64,000 nt of DNA from Circinella umbellata (lineage: Eukaryota > Mucoromycota > Mucoromycetes > Mucorales > Lichtheimiaceae), in contig JAIWNF010000044.1 in NCBI GenBank assembly GCA_025093555.1, positions 186,001 through 250,000 of the forward strand. Direction: 5' to 3'. This document shows positions 1-13,200 of this stretch, piece by piece (positions within the stretch are counted from its first letter, which is position 1; every line of letters begins with the position of its first letter). The notes below the pieces were generated by a model. It worked only from the letters and a program-made list of their open reading frames with translations, was not told where the DNA came from and made no database searches. Made by a program: the position numbers and the translations under genes.

Positions 1-385
1 AAAATAATTGAAGCTGCTTATGTATATAATTAAAAGTTATAACAGGATAATATACCATTGTCATTAAATTAGATACAATTGTGTTAAAATCATCTGAATC
101 AATATATCCTTCTTCATGTCTGTTAACGGATCGTAATAAAGATTCAATACCACCTTCTGATATTGGTACTTCTAAACCTAGAGTACGCAAGCCTTTATAT
201 AATCCTTCACCATCCAAGAGTCCTGCACCCACTGTATCAGTTGCTTTAAATACTATATTTATATAGTTTTATTTGATTTATTTATTTTTTTATGAATTGT
301 GAAATGAAATTAAAAGAAAACCAAATTTCAACAAGATAAATAATAAACCTTCTGTAATTTCTTTTCTTTGTTCACGCGTAATCAT
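1..385 (-). CDS. EF-hand calcium-binding protein (5' part only)
   Basis: This is the N-terminal part of a calmodulin/centrin-superfamily protein that runs off the left edge. Exon 1 is 385-349 and encodes MITREQRKEITE. Exon 2 is 252-56, followed by a donor (gtatat) at 55, so the third exon starts within or beyond the first bases. Spliced, the protein opens with a helix leading into a degenerate EF loop (DTVGAGLLDGEG, with Gly instead of the usual Glu at position 12). A second loop, NRHEEGYIDSDD, has acidic residues at positions 9 and 12 and looks more able to bind calcium. Only two of the expected four hands are visible, so centrin, calmodulin-like protein or a myosin light chain are all possible. 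It is transcribed away from the Mic10 gene, from which it is separated by about 255 bp. Confidence 0.7.
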
Positions 386-640
386 GAATAATAAGAATAA
401 TAAATAAAAAATAAGAGAGAGAGAGAGAGAGAAAAGTATAAGAAGAAATGATTAAGGAAAAAGAGAAACTGAGTTCTAAACTTTTTATTTTTTTTTTATT
501 TTGGTGTTATATAATATCAATAACACCAACCCCTTCTAATTTTTTTTTATATACAATATATAAACCCCTCCTCTCTTTTTTTTTTGGTTGTCCTTTAACG
601 GGGTAAAAAAAACAACAACAAATTATCTTATTGTAACATT
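386..640. promoter_or_regulatory. Shared upstream region of the EF-hand and Mic10 genes
   Basis: The two genes start head to head across about 255 bp. The stretch holds a GA dinucleotide run near 414-432, long T tracts near 481-580 and the sequence tatataaac at about 557-566, which could serve as a TATA box for Mic10. That this region acts as a bidirectional promoter is inferred from layout only. Confidence 0.35.
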
Positions 641-1277
641 ATGGTTGATTCTAAAGTACCTAGTGAAGATTTGCTTTCTCATAAGGTAAATATATATATA
701 AATAAACTTAGTAAAATATATTTATAAATCTATAATTCATTCCCCTCCACCAACATTACACCCCCCACAAAAAAAAAATAACTGACATGATTTGGTATTT
801 TATTACTTTAGTGGGATCGCGTCATTTCAAACTTTGTTGTAAAAACTGGACTCGGTTTAAGTGCGGGTATTGTCGCTTCTGCCTTATTATTTAAAAGTAA
901 AAAAAAAAATGTCTCTCTTTTGTTAATTAAAAATAAAATAAAATGAATGGAAGTGGATTGAAAAGAGGGAAAGATAACTAACTATATTATTTTTATTTGA
1001 TAATAAATAAAATTCTCGGTGATGATTCAATTTTTGTTAGAGCGTTCATGGCCTATTGCTATCACTACCGGATGGGGTTTCGGTGTCGCTTATGCTGACG
1101 CACAGGTAAAATAAAAATAAAAAATAAATGATATGTAAAAATGGATATGTATATATCGAGATGTTTGTTTTCAATTAACTTAAAATGATGTTGTTCTTTA
1201 TATGTATAATATAGCGTATTTTCCATCCTCATCATGTACCAGGTGTTCAATTTGAAAAGAAAAAGCCTGTTGTTTAG
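641..1277 (+). CDS. MIC10: MICOS complex subunit Mic10
   Basis: Mic10 is a small hairpin protein of the inner mitochondrial membrane that oligomerises and bends cristae junctions as the core of the MICOS complex. Four exons (641-685, 812-896, 1041-1105, 1215-1277) give 85 residues with all splice phases closing. The first transmembrane segment is about residues 20-43 and contains GLGLSAGIVASALLF, a Gly-rich stretch typical of the family. A basic loop (KKRSWP) follows, as expected for the matrix-facing turn. The second segment has GWGFGVAYADAQ, matching the family's conserved glycines. The tail is short and hydrophilic. Length is close to the usual 80-100 residues. The first exon is only 15 codons and the whole gene lies in 640 bp. 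Confidence 0.9.
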
Positions 1278-2009
1278 AGACATATATATAAATATATACT
1301 TTTACATTTATAAAATTAAAAAAAAGGCCAAAAGAAACCAAAAACAAAAAGAAAAAAAGAGAAAAAAAAAGGTTGAATTCCTTTTTTTTTATAATGATTA
1401 TAATGATTATATTTTGTTATTATTTAAAGATCTTTAGATAGAATAATGATAAAATAGATAGATTTAGATTTAGATGGAGAGAGAGAGAGAGAAACAGACA
1501 AACGCATACACATTTGACTAGTAGAGGAGTATAAAATTTTAATTGACTTGCTTTGCTTTTACCTATTCGCTCTCTCTTTTAGGTGATAATAGTGTATATG
1601 TGTCGTGTGTGTATGTGTGTATGTGTGTGTGAGAACTTGATTTAATTTTTTTCTTATTCAAACTAAAGAACCCCCAAAACGTCACTTGTTATTTTATATA
1701 CATTTATACATTACATTTAAAACTCTCTTTTTTTTTTTTGGTTGTTCCAAAAGTTATTATATATAATCTACTTTCACCAAGAGAACGCGTTCTTTCTTTT
1801 TTCTTTTTCTTTTTTTTTTTTTGTTCTATAAATCTTTTATAGCGATTCCATTCTTTTTTATTTTATATAATATACTTAATTATAAACAAGATACCAATAC
1901 CAACTCCACCTTTACACATATACATTGGTCTTTTCTCTTTCTCTCGTTGGTATAATTTCCTGCATTTCTTTTTTCTCTCTTTTTCTCTCGAGTTGAAGAT
2001 AATATAATA
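1278..2009. other. Intergenic: Mic10 3' end and SNF5 upstream region
   Basis: This 730-bp stretch carries a GA run (1477-1490), a TG-rich stretch (about 1598-1630) and repeated T tracts up to the SNF5 start. The pyrimidine-rich stretch at 1928-1990 is probably 5' untranslated leader. No additional gene is visible. Confidence 0.4.
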
Positions 2010-4491
2010 ATGCAAAAAAATATGAATCATTTTCAACAACAACAACAACAGCAACAAATGCATCAGCAACAGTTAGCTGCAATGTACGAGTCGATGGGCA
2101 TGCAGCAACCTCGTATGCCACCTCAACATCAACAGGTACCATTCCCTCAGCAACAACAGCAACAGCAACAACCAACTTTTCCTGGTTATCCAGGAATACC
2201 TAACAACGCGTCTCCACAGCAACAGCAACAGCAACAAGACTGGTCAACAGTAGCAGGTACAGCTGTAGCAGGAGTAGGGGGAACAGATCCTTTTTCGAAT
2301 ACTCGACCTAGATATCCTATACGTCAAGGTGGTATGATAAGACCACCTATACCAGGAGGAGGTATGATTCCAACTTCTTCACAAGTTCAACAAGCTCAAC
2401 CCAATTATCCTCAATTATCAGCTCGTCCACCTGTCATTCCAACAGCAGCCACACAACAACAACATATTGATGCGATTCGAACGGATACAGAAACTCATCA
2501 AAAACATTTAAAACAATATGCTTATCGTGATGCACAATATCAAGATATTTTAAATTATCAACATAAAAGACATATGCAATTGGCTCATGAAAAAAAACGA
2601 GATATTGAACAGATGCAAATGGAACGTAGATCAAGAATGCGTGCTGGTCCTGCTTCTATATTTGGACCAGGATATTCTGGATTAGGTAATGCACCTACAG
2701 GATTAGAAACAAGGATTTTATACCCTAATGATCGAAAAAGACTTCGACGTTCAAAAGAAATGAAATTGTAAGTAATTGATAGTTATATTATTTTTTTTTT
2801 TTTGCTGATGATAGGATGTAGATATAAGTTTTTTTAACTTCTTTTTTTTTCTTCAAATATATATAGTCGATTGGATCAATTAATTGAACAAGGAAAAAAA
2901 GAAGATAAATTAGTACCCATACGGTTAGAAATTGAAATTGATGGATATAAGCTTCGAGATACATTTACTTGGAATATGAATGGTAAAAATAAAATAAAAA
3001 TATAAATGTGTTTATTTATAAGAGAAAAAGGGAAAAAAAAAAGATATACTAAAACATTTTTATATATGTAATAGAATCATTAATTACACCTGATCAATTT
3101 GCTGAAATTATGTGTGAAGATTTACAATTACCTACAGCTCAATTTGCACCATTGATTGCAAGAGGGATTAAAGATCAAGTAGAGGATTATTATTTACATG
3201 CTGGAAGTACTGTACTTGATGATGACGATGATGACGAAGAAGAAGGAGAAGAAGAAGAAAATAAGGATGGACAGGAAAATGTATTTTTGAGTAAAACAGA
3301 AAAAGAATATCTTTTATTTTTTGAAAAATTGAAAGCAAAGAAGGAATCTATCAATATGGTAATGAAGAAAGAAGAAGAAGAAGAAGAAGAAGAAAAGAAA
3401 GAATCATCAATAGTATCTAAACAAGAGGAAGAAGAGGAAAAATCTATATTAAAACGACGTAAAAATTCAGAATTACGAATGCTAATAAAGGTAAGAAAAT
3501 ATTTGGGGGAAGGGGAAAAGTAATATATATGCTTATAATGTAATTTATTGTATGATTTTAGTTGGATATTACTGTTGGAAATCGTGCATTATTAGATCAA
3601 TTTGAATGGGATATTGCTTGTCCAAAAAATAATGCCGAAGAATTTGCTGAGAAATTAACAAATGAATTAGGTCTTGGTGGAGAATTCAGGTAATATATAT
3701 ATATATGAATATGAATCGAGAAAAAGAAAACGAAAAGAAGAATATTAATTATATATTTTGTGTGTATATGCATGTGGGTAATTTATAAATCTCCAGAACG
3801 GCTATTGCACACTCTATACGTGAACAAGCGCATAATTATGTTAAATCATTGATATTAGTTGGACATGAATTCAATGGAAGTACTATTCCAGATGATGATT
3901 TACGACAAAGTTTCTTACCATCACTTCGTTCAACTCTTCGAGATAATGATATAGTGGAACGATTCACACCAGCTATTTTGGAATTGACAGATGCTGAATT
4001 AAATAAATTAGAAAAGGATCGTATGCGAGAAGCCAGGTACCAAAAAAAAAGGGGGGTGGGATCATCTTTTAAATAATCGATTGATTAATTGATTGATTAT
4101 TATTTTTAGACGTAAACGAAGACAAGCAAGAGGGCGTCGTGGTGTTGTATTACCAGATCGTGAACCATTAAAAACATTCCGAACAGGTGTAGCAGTACCA
4201 CCTGATCAAGATGGAGTAGAAGATTCTAATTATTTGATTAATGTGGGTATGATGAATAGTGGTAGTGGACATAATACTCGAGGAAGTACACCTACGTATG
4301 AACCAATGCATTCACAACGTCGAAGTGCACTTAAAGCACGTATGAATATTGCAGCTGATGCAGCTAGTAATCATCATATGAATCCATCTACTCCATCTTC
4401 TTATCAACAAGGTTTACAAGGTGTTATTTCACTTAATGCAGGAAATCGATTTTCTACAATGACAGATCATACAACACGTCAAACAAGTTAA
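2010..4491 (+). CDS. SNF5: SNF5/SMARCB1 core subunit of a SWI/SNF-type remodeller
   Basis: SNF5 is a core subunit of SWI/SNF (or RSC, as Sfh1) that contacts the nucleosome acidic patch. Six exons (2010-2767, 2867-2982, 3075-3490, 3562-3689, 3797-4036, 4110-4491) close in phase and give 679 residues. The first 150 residues are poly-Gln and Pro rich. The two SNF5 repeats are recognisable: the first begins near [12 protein letters not shown] and the second near [18 protein letters not shown]. Between them lies a long acidic insert made of GAT and GAA/GAG repeats (about residues 335-425). A basic segment ([12 protein letters not shown]) sits near residue 560, and an unstructured tail follows. Whether this is the SWI/SNF or RSC paralogue cannot be told here, but the Q-rich N-terminus favours SNF5. 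Confidence 0.92.
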
Positions 4492-4933
4492 GAATTATCC
4501 CAAATTTTTACTTCTTTTTTTCTCTATAAAAATATGTAATTCCCTTCTAATATTAGTTTCATATTTATTTTTATAAATTAGGATAACTTTAAAAAGGAAA
4601 AGTCGCGCTTTTTTGATATCTCTTCTCGTTCTTTTTCCTCCATAACAACAAAATATATATAATATATGTACCCTTAACTTTTTTTTTTGCATACACAAAC
4701 AACACATTACATACATAAAAATATATTACAATGCATTTTTTATACACACACACACACACAATACACCAAAAAAAAAAAAGCAACCAATAACAATTATTAA
4801 ATAATAACATAATAATAAATCATAATAACAATAATAAAGTAAGTTAAAAAAAAGGTTGTGTATATTAGGATGTTATGTACAAAAAAAAAAAAAAAAGGAG
4901 AATCGATTTGAAGTTGGAGATGTGTGTATAGAA
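4492..4933. other. Convergent 3' region between SNF5 and RRP40
   Basis: The genes are tail to tail with 442 bp between stop codons. The stretch contains an AC repeat at about 4744-4760, A tracts and several AATAAA/AATAAT-like motifs near 4801-4840 that could serve 3' end formation on either strand. No gene is seen. Confidence 0.4.
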
Positions 4934-5719
4934 TTATGCTTTTAATAAAAGCCCTTGAACCATGACCTTACATTCATCATCATCAAGATATTCTGAGTTT
5001 TGAATAGCATTAGCTAATGTAATAGTATCTTTAACACTATTTGAATGAATCCAAATACGACCATTCATGCCTACAGCCATTTCAAAAGGAAAATGTTCAC
5101 CTAATAAACGTAAAATCATTGCATTTGGATCCAATAACCTTCGACATAAACCAAGTGAACATTTGACAACAAATCCATTTTTTAATTCACCAAATCCATC
5201 GGCTTTTCCTGTGGTTGGATTAACACATTCTAATTCTGCTTCCATATCACGATTGGCCATAGCTACACGACAATAAACAAGTGTTCCAGGTGTAAAATTG
5301 GGTTTATTTCTTCTTGTAGCTCCTTCAAATGCGAGTGCTGGTAAAATGGCAGAATGAGCTGTACCGATATCCACACGATAATATTCTGCTAATTTACTAG
5401 TGACTCTTCCCAAAACAGATTCTCCTGTAGATGCTATATACTAAAAAAAAATATACACCATTCCTCGTCAACTTAATTATTATATTCATATTCGAACTTT
5501 TTATAAAAAGAAGAAAAAAATTACACGTTTTTGATTGCTTTCGATCCACCATTTGCCTGGCGCTAAATGTTTTAATAGACCTGCTTTTGTTGCAACAATA
5601 TGTTCACCTTCTTGCCGTAATCCTGGACCCAATATAATATTTGTTTCTGTAGCTTCTTTAATAATATCACCTGGTATTACTATACGTGGTTCGTGTTGTA
5701 CTTCTTGATCGATCTCCAT
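4934..5719 (-). CDS. RRP40: RNA exosome cap subunit Rrp40
   Basis: Rrp40 (EXOSC3) is one of the three S1/KH cap proteins that thread RNA into the exosome core. Two exons (5719-5525 and 5440-4934) give 233 residues, near the usual 230-275. The N-terminal domain contains VIPGDII and ILGPGLRQEGE. The S1 domain follows from about residue 65 (KRYIASTGESVLG), and the KH-type domain has the GxxG-like GMNGRIWIHSNS near residue 200. The splice uses gtaatt/ttttag and keeps the frame. The gene starts 180 bp from the Gemin5-like gene in a head-to-head arrangement and converges on SNF5. Confidence 0.92.
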
Positions 5720-5898
5720 TATTCTTTTTATTATTATTGATTTAAAGAAGCCCGAAATCTCTAAAAAAAGGTCAAACTTTTTTATTTTTTATTTTTTGAT
5801 AGACATATAAAAATTATTTTTATTTTCAAGTCAGCTTAAACAAGTATTTGTAACTTTTTTTTTTTTTTTTTTTTGGTATATTAAAAAAAGAAAAGATT
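5720..5898. promoter_or_regulatory. Bidirectional promoter between RRP40 and the Gemin5-like gene
   Basis: Only 179 bp separate the two start codons. It holds a T run of about 22 bases (5854-5875) just before the Gemin5-like start. Both genes handle RNA, so shared control is plausible, but this is inferred from position alone. Confidence 0.4.
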
Positions 5899-8800
5899 AT
5901 GCAACAAAATAATACTTTACAAGTACTTCTTCCACAATGTCAAGCTTATCCACCTGTTCCTAATTGGTATACTTCTCATTGTGCTACAGTATCTGATCCT
6001 CATTATTATATTTATGCAACAAGAAATACCATTGTTGTACTTGATCTTTCTTCATTTCGATTTGTTCGAACATTTATTGCTTCTAAAGAAAAGATTCAAG
6101 CCATTGCAGCTTATGAACAATTTTGTTTTGTTGGTGGAGCAGATAATACTATTCGTGCTTGGAGTCTATCTAATGGATCATTACTTAAAACTTATGAAGG
6201 ACATTTGGTAAAATTTATAAAGACATAATCAATATAAAAAAGCCTTATTAAAAACTTCTCCCCACTTGAAATTTATGCAAAAACTCATCAATATATATAT
6301 AATAGGTCGAAATAACTGTTATAAAATGTATTCGGAAAGGAATGTTGATTATATCAGGTGATAAATCAGGCAAAATCATTTTACAAGAATCTTTTCAAAA
6401 GAAAAGCCATATGATCAAAAATGTCAATTCAGAAATAAGAACTATAGAACCACTTTATCATAATGGTGATGATTATCTTGCAATAGGGTAAATATATATA
6501 TATAAATATATTTATATAAGCATAAAAAATATTGAAAATCTTTTCTCTTTACCTACATCCCAACCTTTCCCTTCCTTCCCTTTTCCCAGAATGTTTTAAC
6601 AAATATATATATATATATATAAAAGGTACGCCAATGGCATGATACATATTGAAAAAATTCTTTTAGATTTAAAAACAGAAACATTATATCAACTTAATTA
6701 TCCAGACGGTGATGGTATTCATTCATTGTCATGGCAACTTTCTTCACCTGATTATCCTGATATATTTCCATTATTGGCTTCAAGTACTCGAAAATTAAAA
6801 AATGCTATTATTTGGAATGTACCTGAAGAAACAAGATATTCTGAATTAAAATTACCTCCACCTTCTCCTCATTGGACAGATCAACAAAGAAAATCTGTAT
6901 GGTTTGAATTAGCTTGGTCTCGTTTAAAAGAAGATGAAATTTATGCTACTTCTTATTTGTAATGTATCAACTTTATTTATTTTCTCTAATAGTGGACAAG
7001 AAAGATGAAAGGTGATATATATACTGATTGGAATTTTTATTTATTTATAGAGGTATGATTGTTCAATATCGATTGGATGGTAGAAAAGTAAAAGAAGTAT
7101 CAAGATTTCGTGAATTACATTCTCGAATAGCATTCAGTTTTATTTGGGTACAAGGAGGTCGATTTGCTGTTACTTATTCTATTGATAAACAGGTAAAATA
7201 AAAAAAAATCAAGCTGTCGTTGATATTATCGAGGTGAAGGATTAACATAACACACGTGTTTCCTTTTCTTTTTTTTTTTTTTTGTTTCAATTAGATTATA
7301 TTATGGGATATTAAAAAACGAGATGCTATATGTCGTATGTGGACCCAATCCGGATTTTTATACAGTCTAGATATTCCAACATGGAATCCAGGTCAAGCAG
7401 CTATTGGACTTGGTGATAGTAATATTAAAATTTGGAATTTTATGGATACATCTGGATTAAAAGGTCAAAAACATAATTTTTATCAGAGCCAAATATTATG
7501 GAGAGGTTTACAAGGACAAATATTAAATGTAAAGTATATATAATAAGAGTGTTGTGATATGATAATATAAAAATAATAATAATTTGCTAATTTTTTTCAT
7601 AGGTACGATGGCATCCTACTCGAGAAAATATTTTAGCCTATAGTACTGAATATGGTCGAGTAGGAATATATGATACAGCTAATAACAAGATCTCTTCTTT
7701 CAAAACTTATTTCAATACGAAAGGACCCGTTTCAATCAGTTGGGCATTTGATATTCAATTTATTGATAATGAAGATCCAGATAAAAAAAATCAAGGGAAT
7801 AATAGATTTTTACGAGATTGTATTATTGCATGTAATAGTCCACAAGGTCTTATTTATGCTTATGATACAAAACAACCTAATATGAAACCTATTGAAGTCA
7901 ATCGAATCATTCGTCAAGTCAATCCAACTTGGTCTACTACATTGGAAGCCAAAGTAAAAACATCACGATGTTGCTCTGCAGTAGATCCTCATTCTCGCTT
8001 TTTAGCGTTAGGGAATACAGATGGTGTAGTAGAAGTATATCGTTTAGATACTTTTAAGATTATGTATGTGGCAAGTTCACAACAAGTAGCTGTAACGAAA
8101 TTAGCATGGAATGGTAAATATAATAATAAATGGGGAGAAGGAGAGGGTGTTTCAAGGTTCCCTTTCTTTCTTTCTTTGTTGTTTTTTTTTTGAATAACTA
8201 ATTATATATATATAATTTATAGATAATTCTGGATCAATTCTATTAGCTGTTGGATATAAATTTGGCACTATCACGATCCATTCCATAGTAGATCAATTGA
8301 ATAACGATGAGGATGATACTATATCAAAAGTACCTATACCAGATAATTCACCTATGCAAACTATTACAGTTCATAAAAAAGGAATTAATAGTTTAAAATG
8401 GAGTCATCATAAAGATTATCCATTATTAGCTTCTGCTGCACAAGATGATACTGCTTATGTAAGTAAACAAAGGGGAGGGGGGGAAGGACAAAGAAAGAAA
8501 ACAAATGTTTTTGATTTATATATATTAAATAAACTTTCTAGGTATTTGATGTACAAAATGGTACACCTTTAGCTTATTTTGATCAACATCATGGTCCTGT
8601 TTTATCCATATGTTGGGGTATTGAAGATGTTGATATGTTATTTACAGGTGGAGAAGATAAATTTTGTTATATATGGAAATATACTGATTATCCATATAAT
8701 CAATCAACAATACAAAAAAGTAAGCTTCTTCTTTTTTTTTTTTTTAACTTTGGGAGATTATATATTGATGTCATGATATAAATAGATAAGAAGACAAGAA

Positions 8801-10227
8801 GAGCAAGAGAAATTGAAGTGATCGAAACTTCTTTAAATAATACACAACAACAATCAAAACGATCTGATTCATCAACAACAACTTTTGAATCAAATAATAA
8901 AAAAAGGAAACTTTTATCATCATCATCAGCAGCAGCAACAACAACAACAGCACCACCATCATCATCATCAGGAGGAGGAGGAATAGGAGGAACGGTAAAA
9001 TTAAACAATCTTATGAACGGTCTAAAAAGATCATCTAATATTGTCGGTCAACCTCAGTTATTACGCCATTGTATGCATATAGCAGCTCGAATTTATGGCG
9101 GTAATATAGATGAAGCTATAAAAACAGTCAAGGATCGAATACCTATAGATATTGATCCAAAAGAATATGAATATGTTTCTTATATGGATGCTATTAGTAC
9201 TAGTACTAGTAGTGGTGTTGGAGGAGAAAATACCAAGGATGATGAAGAAAGTAATAAGATTATTAATCTTTTCTTTGGAGATAAAAATGATATGAAAGAA
9301 CTTGTTTCTATCGAAGGTAAAAAAATTAAAATAAACCAAATATCTAAAAGAAAAAAGATATGATCGACTAAACTTTTTTTTTTATTAGTAAACAATGCCA
9401 ATACAACTAAACCAGCTGGACTTGCTGAAACCAATTATTATGGACAATTATTATTGGAAATTATGTCAAGTAATTATAAAGTATTTGAATCAAGTCCAGT
9501 TAATTGGATTACTTTGGCATTAAGTCCTATGGCAAGTAAAGAAACTTGGTTAGATTTGATGGAAAAACAAGCCAATTATTTAGTAAAACAAAATCATATT
9601 GTACTTGCTGCCACTTGTTTTTTAGCATGTTCAAAAGTATATGATGCTATTCGAGTATATCAAGAAGCTAATATGTATAGGTAACAACAAAAAAGAAGCT
9701 AATATTTCTTCATAAGATACACTAGATAGAGACAAAAACAAAATGAAGGAAGAGAGATATCTTATAATGTGTGATGTATTGTTTTCTTTAGAGAAGCAAT
9801 TGCTCTTGCAAAATTACGATTACCAGCTGTTGATCCTATCATTTCAAAATTATTTGCTGAATGGGGAGATAAATTGCAAAAAGAATCAACCCAAGAAGAA
9901 TTAGCTGCCATGTGGTAAGAAAACTAATTCTTTTTAGGGTGTTTGGGGATATTGAATTATATACATGCCTCCCCATTCCCTTCCTTTTCTTTTTTTTTTT
10001 TTTACTTTTAGTAATAAGCTCTTTTGTCTTTTTATAATAGTTTCTTGAATGCGAAATTACCAGGTTCAGGTGTTAATGCAATTAATTTATTAATTCGACG
10101 TAAAAAAGAAAGCTATACTTTTTGGGCAGCATGTTTAGCAGTATTATTAAAAGAGAATACATCTGAAGAACGTATATCATATTATCTTCAAATGCTTAAT
10201 GATAGATTAGCTAAAAAACAACAATAA
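5899..10227 (+). CDS. Gemin5-like WD40/TPR protein
   Basis: Gemin5 recognises the snRNP code of pre-snRNAs for the SMN complex and binds m7G caps through its WD40 domains. Twelve exons (5899-6207, 6306-6487, 6626-6958, 7051-7192, 7295-7528, 7603-8113, 8223-8458, 8542-8719, 8786-9316, 9389-9680, 9792-9914, 10041-10227) close in phase to 1085 residues. The N-terminus has the family-like PPVPNWYTSHC, followed by many WD repeats (for example FCFVGGADNTIRAWSLSNG and FTGGEDKFCYIWKY). A low-complexity Ser/Thr/Ala/Gly linker follows (exon 9). The C-terminus is helical and TPR-like: QANYLVKQNHIVLAATCFLA, then EAIALAKLRLPAVDP, matching the Gemin5 dimerisation region. It is shorter than the 1500-residue animal protein. 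A generic WD40 scaffold is the alternative. Confidence 0.75.
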
Positions 10228-10284
10228 CGAACAGTAATAATTCTCTAATATAAAATACTTTTATTATCATTCCCATTTTTTTTT

Positions 10285-13200
10285 TTACTCATCATCATCA
10301 TCATAATATTCTTCCAACTTCTTATTACGACGACTTGTGATACTACAATTACAAATTGCTTTTAATAATCCAGGATCTTCTTCTAAACGCAATGATGCTT
10401 TGGCTGCTGCATTACGTCGAGCTGCTTTAACATTATCAGCTGAACCTGTTGCTAGAGGTTTATCATGCAAGAAAATAACACATTTTTGACTGTCTGCTGA
10501 TGTTGATAATGTTGTATGATTTCTATAAACAAAAGAAAATTTAGTCACTTCTTTTTTCTTTCACTATATAATAATAATAATAATAGTAATAAATTACCGA
10601 AGCATAAAACTTTCACAACCTAAACGTTGAAGGTCAGTAGTAAATTTACGAAGCGGATGAATCTTGAGTGTATCTGGTCTCACATGGTTTTCATAAAGAG
10701 GGATCATCCATTTTTCAAACACTCTTTCCACAGGAGCCAAATCAAATCCAGCATCCACAAACACTGCTCCCAACATACTTTCTACTACATCCGATAATAC
10801 TTTTGGAACCGTCAATTCAGTCCAATACTCGCCTACAGATTCACCGTTTTTATCCATTTTTTCCAATTGCAAATTAAATTCTTCAATCGCTTTTACCAAT
10901 CGACCCGAATAATGAATAATTTGAGTATGGAGTTGGTTACGAACACAAATAATTCCCAAGACATGATTATTTACACATGAATCTTTTAAATCAGTAATTA
11001 AACCTGGATCCGCTTCTGGATAAGTTTTGAAAAGATAACGAATCACCAAGAAATCCAAAATGGCATCCCCCAAAAATTCCAATCGTTGATAACATGGCGC
11101 GGTCGAATTAGGTAAACTGGCATGTGTTAAAGCTTCTACGATCGTCAATTGCGTATTAAATTCATAGCTACAAATTTCTTGTACTTTTTGAATACTGACA
11201 TTTCGTAATGCTTTCGCTTCAGCACGAGGAGGCACTTTGGTACGTGATTGAATATAAGTAGGTTGTAAATCGGACCAATGTTTAATATCATCAAATGGAA
11301 TTTGCATTTGAATAGCTGTATGAAGACCTCCTTCTAAACCAGAACTTAAATAAGAAGCACCAAGAGTTGCTTCGACAACATCAGCTAAAGTTTTATCAGA
11401 AAGCATATGGTGACGTAATTCTTCAAGTGCTTCTGGATTATCTGTTGGAGCAGTAAAATGATGTGGACGCCAATAACGACGATTAAATGCATGACTAGTA
11501 ACATAACGAAAAATTCGAAGACGTTTGGCGGCTTGATAGAGTGCTCGATTACAAATGACACGAATACGAAGACAATGAAGTTCACCTTCATCAGAGAATG
11601 GGAAATTGATATATAAACGAATTGTAGCAATAAATTTAAGCAACGAGTCTACGAAAAAAAAAAGTTATAAATTTAGAGTTAATAAATTCATGCAAAAATA
11701 AGAAACAAACAAACAAACAAACATTTGTAGTGTCAACGCGTCCCCTTCCCTTAATTTTTTTACTTACCACCTAATGTTTCTAAACGTTCATAATTCATTG
11801 CCATACTTGCAGAAGGAGTAGTATAAGCTTCAAGCATTAAATCATCTGAAATTGGTAAATCATAACGAAGACCAGCTTCTTTGACTAATAAATAGGAATC
11901 AAGGCGCGTCATAATAGATGGGAGTACCATGGCTGATTGATATACACTTGCACTAGCCCAAAATATTTTACAAAACTCTGGAATAACAAATGTTGCCGTT
12001 CTTTTCTTTTCTTGAGGAGCTGCTGGTGCTATTGGCATCAAAAAGTTCATGACTTTTTGAATGCGTTGAACACGTACCATAGGTTGATCCATCCTTGTTA
12101 CATCAATTTTAAAATTATCCAAATAATAAGCAGCAAAATTTTCATAATCTGATTCTCGGATGGTCAAGTCTTTAGGAGGAGGTGAATTAGGATGTAAATC
12201 ATGACAAATTTCTTGGATCACGTAACGTCTTGAATTATCAGCATAATCAATTAAAATCTTATCCTGAACATTTTGTTCTAAATGATCCAAGTCTATGTTC
12301 GGTTGTTCTTTTATAATAGTTTGATCAATTTCATTCCAATCAATTGTATCCATGGGAACAAGATCGTTGATTGTTGGATATTCAATATTATCTGTATTGT
12401 ATGTTTTCAAGGGTGCAAAGAAATAAGGGAAATCGATCAATGGGCATTGGAATTCTTTGTTGGTAATAGCTGAACAAATAGATAATGTAAATTCGGCTAA
12501 TTTATCTACTGTGGATCGATCGATACGGAAAGTGGTTGACATTGAACGGAATCCAATTTTGAATGGATCACCTTTTTTGTAAAGTTCAAAATCAGGAGTG
12601 GACGGTAATGGTTTCCAACTGATTAATCCCATATGACGTACTTTGAAGGGTGTATCTTTTTTTATTTCGACAAGAATGACAGTCATCCAAACGTCAAATG
12701 GACCTTGCCCAATATCTTCTAATGCTTCAACATTCATGTTGTCAATTGCGTCAGCTTCAGATTGTTTACTTTCTGTCGTTGCGACTTCTGTAGTTGCTGT
12801 TACTGTGGGTAGTAATGGTACTAATGTAGACCCATTCGTCAAACTATTGGTTGTTGTTGTTGTTGTTATTGGTGATGCTACTGTTACTGGTTTTAATGGT
12901 GGGTTTGATACAAGTCCTAGTTGTTCAAATGATTTCATAATTCCATTTGGTAAATCAATTGGATCATCAAGTAGATTGATTGTTTTCTTTGGTATAGTTG
13001 TCGCATTTATAGATTGGTTTGGTACAACGGTTGTACTATTTTGTAATTCATGGCTTGATCCGTTCGTCAGTACTTGATCATTTGTTGATTTTAAATGTGA
13101 ATTCTTGTTATTTTCTATCAGTTTTAATCGTTGTGTTACATGCGATAATTGTGATCGCGGTTCAAACATATCTATATCACCATCTTCCCGCCAGGAACTT

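Noticed and set aside
8700..9434. Long minus-strand frames opposite the Gemin5-like gene
   Set aside because: They are shadows of low-complexity Ser/Thr/Ala codon repeats in the real plus-strand exon, with no motif of their own.
12643..13077. Plus-strand frame inside the Dicer gene
   Set aside because: It is antisense to a well-supported Dicer exon and is rich in Val/Ser as expected of a complement of Asn/Thr codons.
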